Source of the DNA: Serinibacter salmoneus
GTDB lineage: Bacteria; Actinomycetota; Actinomycetes; Actinomycetales; Beutenbergiaceae
DNA length: 64,000 nt
NCBI RefSeq assembly: GCF_002563925.1
Contig: NZ_PDJD01000001.1
Location: forward strand, 2,796,973 to 2,860,972
Reading direction: 5' to 3'
Shown here: positions 25,868 through 34,172 of the stretch, in pieces
How positions within the stretch are numbered: the first letter of the stretch is position 1
Layout: every line of letters begins with the position of its first letter
Notes under the pieces: generated by a model
What the model was told of the DNA's origin: nothing
Databases searched by the model: none
The model's input: only the letters and a program-made list of their open reading frames with translations
Translations under genes and position numbers: made by a program

Positions 25868-27663
25868 CCGCCTCCCCCAGCGCCGGCTCAACCGGCTCAA
25901 CGGGCTCGACGGGCTCCACCGGCTCCCGCACCGGCCGTGCCGTCTCCACCCTGCTCTCCATCGGTACCACCCCGCGCCGGCGCCAACTCTCGGTCACGGC
26001 CACGATGGCCCTCGCTCTGCTGCTGGCGTGGGCGCTCCCCGGCAATCCGATCGAGGAACCGGGCCTCGTGATCGCGGCCGGTGCCGTCATCGCGGTGCCG
26101 ACGGTGCTCGCACTGACCATGGACTGGGATCGTCACGACGACGCCGTGGAGGCCGTGCTGCCGCTGCTCACCCTCGCGGCCTTCGCCCTGCTGCGGGCCG
26201 GCACCGGTGGCGTGAGCTCGGTGTTCGGAGCGATCGTGCTGCTCCCGGTGTTCTGGATCGCCTCGCTCTCGGGCCGCCGCTGGCTCTGGCTCGTGGTGGT
26301 CGGAATCGCCGTGGTGGTGGGGCTGCCCTACGCGCTCGGCGTGGACACCTTCTCTGCGGCCAGCCTCACCCGCGTGCTGTTCACCCCAGCGATGTACGTG
26401 CTGCTCGCAGCCAGCGTGAACGCCCTGTCCAACCAGCTGCGCAGCTACGGGCAGGAGATGGCCGAACAGGCGAGCTTCACCACCGGGGTGCTGGACTCCA
26501 TGGTGCACGTCGCCCTGATCGTGACCGACGCCCGAGGCGGCGTGGTGCTCCTGGGCCCGGGTGCCCGCACCATGCTCGGGCTCCCCGCGCAGCCCGGGCC
26601 CTGCGATCCGCGGCTGGTCACGGAGATCATCGCGGTCGACACCGCCTCCCAGCCCCCGGAGATGGGGCCCGAGCCCCGGGCGCTGCTCGCCCGGATCGAC
26701 GGCACGCACGACGTCACCACCGGCCTGCGCCTGCTGCCCCGCGGCGGTCCTCCCCTGCCGATCCACCTCTCCAGCACGGCGCAGCGGGACTCCTCGGGGC
26801 GCGTCATCGGGCACATCCTGCTCGCCACCGACATGAGCGACCAGGTCAAGCTCGACCGGATGAAGGACGAGTTCATCGGCACGGTCTCCCACGAGCTGCG
26901 CACCCCGCTCTCCTCGATCCTGGGCTACCTCGAACTGCTCGGGGAGGAGGACGAGCCCCTCACCCCCACCCAACGTCGCTACCTGGAGGTCGCCGAACGC
27001 AACGCGCAGCGGCTGCTCGCCCTCGTGGGAGACCTGCTCTTCGTGGCGCAGGTGGACGCCGACCGGATCCCGCTGAACGTCGAGGACGTGGACCTGGTCC
27101 GGGTGGTGCGTGCCGCCGCGCAGTCCGCGCAACCCGCCGCTGTGCGCACCGGTGTGCACCTGGTGGTCGAGGCGCCCGACACCCTCCCCTTCCACGGCGA
27201 CCCCCGCCGACTGGGTCAGGTGTGCGACAACCTGCTCGCCAACGCGCTGAAGTTCACCCCGACGGGTGGCACGGTCACCCTCATCCTGCGTCGCGACGGC
27301 GTCGACCCCGCGGCGGCCCCGGAGGACACAGGGCCCGCACGGGCCGCACCTCCGAGCGACGCCGTCGTGCTCGAGGTCACCGACACCGGGATCGGGATCC
27401 CCGCCGAGGAACTCGACCACCTCTTCACCCGGTTCTTCCGTGGCTCCACCGCCACCGCCCGCGCCATCAAGGGCGTCGGGCTCGGCCTGCACATCACCCG
27501 CGCCATCGTGCTGGCACACGGCGGTGCCCTGGGCGCCCGCTCGCAGGTCGGCATCGGGACGACCTTCACGGTCACGCTGCCCATCGGCGGCGCCGAGCCT
27601 GCCCCCGACGCCGATGCCACCCCCGTTCCCCGCATCCCTCACGAGAGCGTGGCCACCTCATGA
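25864..27663 (+). CDS. Membrane histidine kinase with PAS domain
   Basis: A 599-residue sensor kinase. A flexible repeat GSTGSTGSTGSTGS (residues 8-21) precedes five or six membrane helices (about 44-190). A PAS-like domain follows (about 205-325, SMVHVALIVTDARGGVVL), then HisKA with the phosphorylated His at about 343 (GTVSHELRTPLSSILGYLE) and an ATPase domain with DNLLANALKFTPTGG, VTDTGIGIP and GVGLGLHITRAIV. It overlaps both neighbours by ATGA, tying it to the stand-alone receiver before it and the receiver-deacetylase after it as its likely partners. The signal is unknown; the membrane part may itself be the sensor. The frame is open upstream, but ATG 25864 is the coupled start. Confidence 0.9.
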   Translation: MTASPSAGSTGSTGSTGSTGSRTGRAVSTLLSIGTTPRRRQLSVTATMALALLLAWALPGNPIEEPGLVIAAGAVIAVPTVLALTMDWDRHDDAVEAVLPLLTLAAFALLRAGTGGVSSVFGAIVLLPVFWIASLSGRRWLWLVVVGIAVVVGLPYALGVDTFSAASLTRVLFTPAMYVLLAASVNALSNQLRSYGQEMAEQASFTTGVLDSMVHVALIVTDARGGVVLLGPGARTMLGLPAQPGPCDPRLVTEIIAVDTASQPPEMGPEPRALLARIDGTHDVTTGLRLLPRGGPPLPIHLSSTAQRDSSGRVIGHILLATDMSDQVKLDRMKDEFIGTVSHELRTPLSSILGYLELLGEEDEPLTPTQRRYLEVAERNAQRLLALVGDLLFVAQVDADRIPLNVEDVDLVRVVRAAAQSAQPAAVRTGVHLVVEAPDTLPFHGDPRRLGQVCDNLLANALKFTPTGGTVTLILRRDGVDPAAAPEDTGPARAAPPSDAVVLEVTDTGIGIPAEELDHLFTRFFRGSTATARAIKGVGLGLHITRAIVLAHGGALGARSQVGIGTTFTVTLPIGGAEPAPDADATPVPRIPHESVATS

Positions 27664-28736
27664 CCGCACCCGACCCCCCGCACCGCGTGCTCGTGGTGGA
27701 GGACGACGCCGATATCGCCGACTACCTCGCGATCGTGCTGGAGCGCCGAGGGTTCGAGGTGGCCACTCGCCACGACGGCGCCGCCGGACTGGCCGCCGCG
27801 CGCGAACTGCGCCCCGAGGTGCTGGTGACCGACGTGGAGATGCCCGGCATGAACGGACTCGACCTCGCCGAGGCGGCCCGGCGGGAGGACCCCACCATCG
27901 CGGTGGTCGTGATCACCGCGCACGCCTCGGTCGACTACGCCGTGCGGGCTCTGCGGGGCCGGGCCGATGAGTTCCTCACCAAACCGATCACCTCCCAGGC
28001 ACTGCTGCACGCCGTCGCCCCGCTCGCTGCCCGGGCGCGCGGTGAGCGTGCACGGCGCAGCGCCCGCACCGTCCTGGCGATCGGCGCCCATCCCGACGAC
28101 GTCGAGATCGCGGTCGGTGGCACGCTGGCCGCGCACGCCGACGCCGGCGACCCCGTGGTGATCCTCACCCTCTCCCGTGGCGCCCGCGGCGGCGGCACCA
28201 CGAACCGGCAGAACGAGGCGATGGCCGCGGCAGAACGACTCGGCGCGCGACTCTTCCTGGAGGACCTCCCCGACACGACGATCCCCCCGGCCGACCCCAC
28301 GGTGGGGATCATCGAGCGGGTGGTGGCCGAGGTGCGCCCCGCCATCGTCTACACCCACTCCGGTCGCGACCGTCATCAGGACCACCGCGCCGTCGCCTCC
28401 GCCAGCCTCGTGGCCACCCGGCGGGTCGACACGGTCGCCTGCTTCCAGACCCCCTCAGCCACCGTGGACTTCGCGCCCTCCCGGTTCGTGACGATCGACC
28501 GGTACATCGACGCGAAGCTCCACCTCATCGCGGCATTCGCGTCCCAGACCGCCATCCGCGACTACCTCGAACCGGACTTCGTGCGCGCCACCGCCCGGTA
28601 CTGGTCCCGGTTCGGCACGGGCCGCTACGCCGAACCGCTGGAGATCGTGCGGGATGCCTCCGGGGTGGGCGTGCCCGACGGCGCAGCGCACCTGACCGCG
28701 CCGGTCACCACCGCAGAACTGACCAGGGAGTCCTGA
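27660..28736 (+). CDS. Response regulator receiver fused to a PIG-L deacetylase
   Basis: A 358-residue fusion. Residues 1-125 are a receiver domain with E14/D15/D16, phospho-acceptor D58 (LVTDVEMPGMNG), T86 and K108 intact. After a short linker, residues about 136-330 are a PIG-L/LmbE zinc deacetylase: IGAHPDDVEIAVGG gives ligands H144 and D147, and YTHSGRDRHQDHRAV gives H242. Both halves retain their key residues, so phosphorylation probably controls deacetylation directly instead of transcription. The likely substrate class is an N-acetylated amino sugar or glycolipid. Start and stop overlap the kinase and ATP-grasp genes. I know of no characterised example of this fusion. Confidence 0.9.
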   Translation: MTAPDPPHRVLVVEDDADIADYLAIVLERRGFEVATRHDGAAGLAAARELRPEVLVTDVEMPGMNGLDLAEAARREDPTIAVVVITAHASVDYAVRALRGRADEFLTKPITSQALLHAVAPLAARARGERARRSARTVLAIGAHPDDVEIAVGGTLAAHADAGDPVVILTLSRGARGGGTTNRQNEAMAAAERLGARLFLEDLPDTTIPPADPTVGIIERVVAEVRPAIVYTHSGRDRHQDHRAVASASLVATRRVDTVACFQTPSATVDFAPSRFVTIDRYIDAKLHLIAAFASQTAIRDYLEPDFVRATARYWSRFGTGRYAEPLEIVRDASGVGVPDGAAHLTAPVTTAELTRES

Positions 28737-29710
28737 TGCCTGCACGTGTTCTCGTGACCGGGGCCGGTGGGCCCGCCGGGGTCGCCGTCATTCGCTCCCT
28801 GCTGCGCCGGGAGGCGCAGGAGGGCGACATCGAGGTGTTCGCGGCCGATATGGACGGCTGGGCGAGCGGCCTCTACCTCGTGGCCGCGGACCGACGCCTG
28901 CTCGTGCCGCCGGGCGCCTCCCCCGCGTTCGTGCCGACCGTGCGGCAACGGGTGGCCGACCTCGGGATCGCGGTGGTGATCTCCACCGTGGACGTCGAAC
29001 TCCTGCCCCTGGCACGTGAGCGTGACAGCCTCGGCGCGGAACTCGCCGCACCGTCGCTCGCCGCGCTGGAGACGTGCCTGGACAAGTGGCGCCTGGTCCA
29101 GGCATGCCGGACCGCCGGCGCCGCGGTACCCCGCACCATGGTGCTGGAACCCGCCGCGATCAGCGCCGACTGGGACTACCCGGTGATCGTCAAGCCGCGC
29201 TCGGGCGCGGGCTCGCGCGGCGTGCGGCTGGTCGCCAACCCGGCCGATCTCGCGGCGATCGGCTCCGACTCCACGCTGATCGTGCAGGAGAACCTGCCCG
29301 GCGAGGAGTACTCCGTGGACACCGTGATCGGGCCCACCGGCGTGATCGCCGCGGTGCCGCGCCTGAGGGCCCGGGTGGACTCCGGCGTGGCGATCGCCGG
29401 GCGCACCGTGGCCGACCCCGAGTTGGTGGAGGTGGCCGCCGCCTGCGCCCGCGCCGCCGGGCTGCTCGGCGTGGTCAACGTCCAACTGCGGCGCCGCGCC
29501 TCCGGCCGACCGGCCCTGCTCGAGATCAACCCCCGGTTCTCAGGGGCGATGCCGCTCACGATCGCCTCCGGCGTGGACATGCCCTCCCTCGCGGTGGACA
29601 TAGCCCTGGGACTGCCGCTGCCGGAGCGGGTGCCGTTCGCGGAGGTCGCGGCGGTGCGGTTCCTGGAGGACGTGGTGGTGCCGGTCGAGGAGATCGAGGC
29701 ACTCACGTGA
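28736..29710 (+). CDS. ATP-grasp ligase
   Basis: A 324-residue ATP-grasp enzyme of the carbamoyl-phosphate-synthase-like type. Features: pre-ATP-grasp Rossmann segment RVLVTGAGGPAGVAVIRSLL, ATP-binding strands YPVIVKPRSGAGSRGV and LIVQENLPGEEYSVD, and metal-binding ALLEINPRFSG. Family enzymes activate a carboxylate as acyl-phosphate and join it to an amine or thiol. In this operon a free amine made by the deacetylase could be the acceptor, but that is a guess. The start shares one base with the previous stop (TGATG). Confidence 0.88.
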   Translation: MPARVLVTGAGGPAGVAVIRSLLRREAQEGDIEVFAADMDGWASGLYLVAADRRLLVPPGASPAFVPTVRQRVADLGIAVVISTVDVELLPLARERDSLGAELAAPSLAALETCLDKWRLVQACRTAGAAVPRTMVLEPAAISADWDYPVIVKPRSGAGSRGVRLVANPADLAAIGSDSTLIVQENLPGEEYSVDTVIGPTGVIAAVPRLRARVDSGVAIAGRTVADPELVEVAAACARAAGLLGVVNVQLRRRASGRPALLEINPRFSGAMPLTIASGVDMPSLAVDIALGLPLPERVPFAEVAAVRFLEDVVVPVEEIEALT

Positions 29711-30456
29711 GCACCGCACCGGGCGGGTGGCAGGCGGAGTTGCTCACCGGGGACTTCCACGTGCACACCGACGTCTCCGACGACGCCCACTCGCCCCTGG
29801 CGGACTGCCTCGCGGCCGCGATCGCCCGGGGCCTGCGGGTGGTGCGGATCACCGACCACGTGCGGGTGGACTCCACCTGGCTGCCGCGCCGCGCCGCGCT
29901 GCTGGCGGCGGCCGCCCAGAGCGGCATCGCATCCGAACTCCAGGTGCTGCCGGGGTTCGAGACGAAGCTGCTCGACGTCGTCGGGCACCTCGACGCCCCA
30001 CCCCACCTCCTGCTCACCGCGCCGCAGCACCTGGTGATCGCCGATCATCAGGTGCCGACCCCCACCGGCCCGTGGAGCCCGCGGCACACCCGGGAGGCCA
30101 TGGCGGCCGGGCTGCCGCCCGCCACGGTGCTGGCGTGGCTGATCGGGTCCTACCTCGCCGTCATGCACCGCCACCCCGGCGCTCAGCTCGCGCACCCGTT
30201 CTCGATCCTGCCGAAGATCGGCCTGGCCGAGTCCGACCTCACCGCGCAGCAGGTGGCCGACTGGGCCGGCACCGCTGCCCGGACCGGCACCACGATCGAA
30301 GTGAACGAGAAGTGGGGGTGCCCTGCGCCGTCGACCATCGCGGCAGCGCGGCGCGCAGGAGCGAGGCTCGTGGCCTCCTCCGATGCGCACGAGGCCGGCG
30401 ACGTCGGGCGCTACGCGCGGGTGCCGGCGCTGCTGGCCGAGGCCGCCGATGCGTGA
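29707..30456 (+). CDS. PHP-domain phosphoesterase
   Basis: A 249-residue polymerase-and-histidinol-phosphatase-type metalloenzyme. Metal motifs visible: DFHVHTDVSDDAH (HxH), VRITDHV, FETKLLDVVGHL, AHPFSILPK and SSDAHEAGDVGRY. The family hydrolyses phosphate esters such as histidinol phosphate or nucleotides. Here it probably removes phosphate from a pathway intermediate; the true substrate is unknown. It starts with GTG overlapping the ATP-grasp stop (GTGA) and overlaps the GT2 gene by eight bases. Confidence 0.87.
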   Translation: MSTAPGGWQAELLTGDFHVHTDVSDDAHSPLADCLAAAIARGLRVVRITDHVRVDSTWLPRRAALLAAAAQSGIASELQVLPGFETKLLDVVGHLDAPPHLLLTAPQHLVIADHQVPTPTGPWSPRHTREAMAAGLPPATVLAWLIGSYLAVMHRHPGAQLAHPFSILPKIGLAESDLTAQQVADWAGTAARTGTTIEVNEKWGCPAPSTIAAARRAGARLVASSDAHEAGDVGRYARVPALLAEAADA

Positions 30457-31999
30457 GGCCCTCGAGATCGTACTGGTGGCGTTCGTGGTGATCGGGGCCG
30501 TCCCGGCCGTGACGATGGGGCTCCAGTTCCTCCTCGTGCCCGTGCACGCCTGGCGCAACCACTACGGGGCGGCCGGTGTGGCCCTGCCGCGCGTCGCCGT
30601 CGTGATCCCCGCCTGGAACGAGGGCGCGGTGATCGGGGCCTCGATCGAGCGGCTGCTCGCCCTGGACTACCCGCGCGAGTCGCTGCGACTGTACGTGGTG
30701 GACGACGCCTCCACCGACGACACCCCGGCGGTGGTGCTCGACTGGGCCGCGCGCCACCCCGGCCGGGTGATCCACCTGCGACGGGAGAAGGGCGGACAGG
30801 GCAAGGCGCACACGCTCAACCACGGGCTCGTGCACGTGCTCGGTGAGCCGTGGGCGCAGGCGGTGCTGATCATGGACGCCGACGTGATCTACGCCCCGGA
30901 CTCCCTGCGGCGCATGGCGCGGCACCTCGCCGATCCGCAGGTGGGCGCCGTGACGGCCTACATCCGCGAGGGGACGCGCCGCACCGCGTACCTGAACCGG
31001 TTCGTGGGCGTGGAGTACGTGCTCGCCCAGCTCGCCGCACGCCGGGCGCAGAACGTGCTCGGGGCCATGGCCTGCCTGGCCGGCGGGGCGCAGCTGCACG
31101 CCCGGGCGAACCTGGAGGCGCTCGGCGGACGCATCGACACCGCCACGCTCGCCGAGGACACGGTGACCACGCTGCTCACGCAGATCGACGGGCGACGCGT
31201 GGTGTTCGAGCCACACGCCGTGGTGCTGGCGGAGGAGCCCCGGGCGATCGACGCGCTGTGGAAGCAGCGACTGCGGTGGGCGCGTGGGAACGTGCAGGTG
31301 ACCCGGCGGTTCCGGCGGATCTGGTTCCGGCCGCGGTGGTGGGGGTCCGGTGAGGCGGCAGATGGCGCGGCGGGCGACGGCGGGCGGCACCGTCTCGGGT
31401 CGCTCACCTTCGGCGCGATCTGGTTCTCCGTGCTCCTGCTGCCGGTGTTCATGGTGCTCGCCTCGGTGGGGCTCGTGGGCCTGTACCTGCTGGAGTCCTC
31501 GCTGCTGTGGCGGGCGTTCCAGTGGCTGTGGATCTCGATCGGGCTGATCTACCTGTACTCGATGCTCATCGGGGTGCAGTTGGACGGGCCGGTCACTCGG
31601 CGCGGGTGGCGCGAGGTGATCCTGTTCCCCGGGGCGATTGCGATGGTGGTGATGCTCTCGGCATTCTTCCCCGGGCTCTTCGACGAGCGGGTGCCGGCGC
31701 TGTTCGGCCTGCACCTGACGGCTACGGGCGAGCGGATCTGGGTGCTGTTCACCTTCGTGTGGATCTCGGCGTGCATGCTCGGGGCGTGGTTGTGCCGGGT
31801 GGTGGACCGGGCCCTGCGGCGCAGCGGCGAGGGCTCGCGCGGGGACGGCGTGGCGAACTGGCTCTCCCCCGTGCTGGTGGGCCTCGTGGGGTACGGGCCG
31901 ATCCTGTGCGCGATCACCCTGGACTCCTACGTGAAGGAGGCCCGGGGCGCGGCGATGGTGTGGGACAAGACGGAGAAGACGGGACGGGTGCTGTCATGA
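30449..31999 (+). CDS. Processive-type membrane family 2 glycosyltransferase
   Basis: A 516-residue membrane GT2 of the IcaA/NodC/BcsA shape. One N-terminal helix is followed by the catalytic domain (VVIPAWNEGAVIGASIE, VVDDASTDD, the metal-binding MDADV and the AEDTVTT acid). The acceptor-site motif QRLRWARG comes next, then four or more C-terminal helices. The QxxRW motif marks polymerising enzymes, so the product is probably a beta-linked polysaccharide or short oligosaccharide exported across the membrane. With the PIG-L deacetylase upstream, a partly deacetylated aminoglycan is the simplest reading (inference). The stop overlaps the small membrane protein start. Confidence 0.9.
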   Translation: MREALEIVLVAFVVIGAVPAVTMGLQFLLVPVHAWRNHYGAAGVALPRVAVVIPAWNEGAVIGASIERLLALDYPRESLRLYVVDDASTDDTPAVVLDWAARHPGRVIHLRREKGGQGKAHTLNHGLVHVLGEPWAQAVLIMDADVIYAPDSLRRMARHLADPQVGAVTAYIREGTRRTAYLNRFVGVEYVLAQLAARRAQNVLGAMACLAGGAQLHARANLEALGGRIDTATLAEDTVTTLLTQIDGRRVVFEPHAVVLAEEPRAIDALWKQRLRWARGNVQVTRRFRRIWFRPRWWGSGEAADGAAGDGGRHRLGSLTFGAIWFSVLLLPVFMVLASVGLVGLYLLESSLLWRAFQWLWISIGLIYLYSMLIGVQLDGPVTRRGWREVILFPGAIAMVVMLSAFFPGLFDERVPALFGLHLTATGERIWVLFTFVWISACMLGAWLCRVVDRALRRSGEGSRGDGVANWLSPVLVGLVGYGPILCAITLDSYVKEARGAAMVWDKTEKTGRVLS

Positions 32000-32175
32000 C
32001 CGGTCGGCACGCGGGAGCCCCGGGACCCGAGCGCTCGCCCGAGGAGTGGGCGGAACTCACCGCGCACGAGATCGCGACGGACCGGCGAGCCGAGCGGCGG
32101 CTGCCGTGGCAGGCCCTGACGACGATCGCCGTCGTGACCCTCGTGGCCTGGTTCCGCCAGGTCATCTACCTCTAG
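31996..32175 (+). CDS. Small single-span membrane protein, last gene of the glycan operon
   Basis: A 59-residue protein with a charged N-terminal half (ERSPEEWAELTAHEIATDRR) and one C-terminal membrane helix (PWQALTTIAVVTLVAWFRQV). It overlaps the GT2 stop by ATGA, so it is translationally coupled. Small partners at the ends of synthase operons (IcaD/PgaD-like in position only) often stabilise the synthase; no sequence match is claimed. Its stop is followed directly by a 22-bp repeat array. Confidence 0.8.
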   Translation: MTGRHAGAPGPERSPEEWAELTAHEIATDRRAERRLPWQALTTIAVVTLVAWFRQVIYL

Positions 32176-32241
32176 CAGCCACCGCGAGGCAGTTCTGCAG
32201 CCACCGCGAGGCAGTTCTGCAGCCACCGCGAGGCAGTTCTG
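32176..32241. repeat. 22-bp repeat family, locus A, three exact copies
   Basis: CAGCCACCGCGAGGCAGTTC plus TG is repeated head to tail at 32176, 32198 and 32220, beginning at the base right after the TAG stop of the small membrane protein. The units are contiguous, so this is not a CRISPR array. The same family recurs at 35511, 39508 and (inverted) 58641. Confidence 0.9.
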
Positions 32242-32248
32242 CAGCCAC

Positions 32249-32284
<36 letters not shown>

Positions 32285-32336
32285 ACCAGGGCACTCCTCG
32301 CGGGGGACCCCGGCCCGTCGCCGTCCTGCTATGACC

Positions 32337-34172
32337 TCAGTCCAGCGCCGGGTACAGCTCCGGCGTGGTGCGGGCCTGGGTGGCCTGCTCGAACGCATAG
32401 GTCAGCCCGAAGAGTTCACCCTCGGAGAAGTCCGCCCCGAGGAACTCCAGGTTCACCCCGGCGCCGGTGATCGTGCCGTCGGCCTCGATCGCCTGACCCA
32501 TCGGGACCGTGACCGAGGGCATCCCGGTGTTCGGGCTCAGCCGCAGGTTGCGCCCCTGGGTGCCGTAGGTGTTGCCGGAGGGGTAGACCAGGGCGTCCAG
32601 ATCGGCGTCGGCCAGCATCTGGTGCACCAGCACCTTGCCCGCGGCCAGCTGCAGCGTGTGGCTGCCCTCCGGCCCGGCCCAGGCCTCGTACTCCTCCTCG
32701 GTCACGGCGGCGCGCCGCTCGTAGGTGCCCTGACGGGAGGTGACGAACATCCCGGTCTCGATTATCTCGGTGATCGTGCGGGCCTCGACCTCGGGAGCCA
32801 AGAAGTCCTCCACGTACTCCTCCAGGTCGTGGCGGAACTCGTTGGTGCTCCCCGAGCCCTCGCCGAGCACATCGGCGAACCCGTCCGGCTCCGTCAGCTC
32901 CACGACTGTCGCGCCCTGAGCCTCGAAGGTGGCCTTGGCCTCCTCCCACAGCCGCAGCGTGGTCGGGTTGTCCCCGAGCATCGAGGGGACGTAGCCGATC
33001 CGGGCGCCCTCCAGGGAACCCTCGTCGAGGTAGGCGGTGTAGGACTCCGGCACCTGGCCGGCCTGGGTGGAGGTGATCGGGTCGGCCTCGTCCACCCCGA
33101 CCACGGCATCCAGCGCCACGGCGGCATCGGTCACCGACCGCGCCATCGGGCCGCCGGTGTCCTGCGAGAGCGCCAGCGGGATGATCCCGGAGCGGCTCGC
33201 CAGGCCCACCGTGGGGCGCACCCCGACGAGCTGGTTGTAGGAGGAGGGCACGCGGATCGAACCCCCGGTGTCCGTGCCGAACCCAATCCCGACGAGGTTC
33301 GCCGCGATCGCCGCACCGGTGCCGCCGCTGGAGCCGCCCGCGGTGTAGGCGGTGTTGTACGGGCTGGCCACGTACAGCGTCTCCCCCGCCGGCTGCCCGG
33401 CGGAGAACTGGGAGTTGAAGCCGTAGGCGAACTCGTCCAGGCTCAGCTTCGCCAGGATGATCGCGCCATCTTCCCGCAGCCCCTCCACCATCGTGGCGTC
33501 GGTCTCGGTCTGGTTGGCCTCCCACGCGCCGGCGCCGCCAGTGGTGGGCATGTCGGCGGTGTTGTAGTTGTCCTTCAGCCCCACGGGCACTCCCAGCAGC
33601 ATGCTGGTCATGCCCTGCTCGGCGCGGATGGCGTCCGCCTGAGCCGCGGCCTCGAGCGCCACATCGGAGGTGGCGATCACCGAGTTGAGCTCGCGCCCGC
33701 CCTCGCTGGTGTCCACGAGCACGCGGTCGTAGGCGGCGATGCGGGCGAGGTAGTCCTCGGTGAGTTCCACCGACGTCGTGACGCCGGCGTTCATCGCGGA
33801 CTGCATGGCGATCACGTCGGCCTCGATGAGCTCGAAGGGACCGTCGTCGTAGATCATCCGAGAGGAGACCTCCGCGAGGTCGGCCACGGTGATCTCGCCG
33901 TCCTCGTTCACATCGGCCTCGGCCACGAAGGCCTCCTCGCCGACGGCGGAGCCGAGGGCCCCGGCCACCACGTCCAGATCGGCGGTGGTGACCTGGCGAT
34001 CAGCCGTGAGGTCGAGTTCGGTGTAGTACGGCGCCAGGAAGACGCCCTCGGCCGGCTCGGTCACGGTGGAGGCCGCCGGGACGGCCGCAAGGGTGGTGGC
34101 GCACGCGACGGCGATGGCCGAGACCGCGCAGACGCGCCGCGTGCTGCGGGAGATGCTCTGGGTGGCGCTCAT
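32337..34172 (-). CDS. Secreted amidase-signature enzyme with N-terminal dockerin-like module
   Basis: A 611-residue exported enzyme. A signal peptide (about 1-35) is followed by a dockerin-like pair of calcium loops at about 52-106 (DLTADRQVTTADL and DVNEDGEITVADLAEV). The amidase signature domain fills the rest: GVPVGLKDNYNT with the catalytic Lys, the Gly/Ser-rich TAGGSSGGTGAAIAA and the nucleophile region GTDTGGSIRVPSS. The Ser-cisSer-Lys triad is therefore present. Substrate unknown; the family hydrolyses carboxamides or peptide-like amides. Its ATG overlaps the stop of the cohesin gene upstream, making a coupled cohesin-dockerin pair. Confidence 0.88.
   Translation of the reverse strand: MSATQSISRSTRRVCAVSAIAVACATTLAAVPAASTVTEPAEGVFLAPYYTELDLTADRQVTTADLDVVAGALGSAVGEEAFVAEADVNEDGEITVADLAEVSSRMIYDDGPFELIEADVIAMQSAMNAGVTTSVELTEDYLARIAAYDRVLVDTSEGGRELNSVIATSDVALEAAAQADAIRAEQGMTSMLLGVPVGLKDNYNTADMPTTGGAGAWEANQTETDATMVEGLREDGAIILAKLSLDEFAYGFNSQFSAGQPAGETLYVASPYNTAYTAGGSSGGTGAAIAANLVGIGFGTDTGGSIRVPSSYNQLVGVRPTVGLASRSGIIPLALSQDTGGPMARSVTDAAVALDAVVGVDEADPITSTQAGQVPESYTAYLDEGSLEGARIGYVPSMLGDNPTTLRLWEEAKATFEAQGATVVELTEPDGFADVLGEGSGSTNEFRHDLEEYVEDFLAPEVEARTITEIIETGMFVTSRQGTYERRAAVTEEEYEAWAGPEGSHTLQLAAGKVLVHQMLADADLDALVYPSGNTYGTQGRNLRLSPNTGMPSVTVPMGQAIEADGTITGAGVNLEFLGADFSEGELFGLTYAFEQATQARTTPELYPALD

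Noticed and set aside
25450-27663. A 737-residue version of the histidine kinase starting at 25450
   Set aside because: The first 138 residues overlap the receiver gene in another frame and are Arg/Pro-rich; ATG 25864 is the coupled start.
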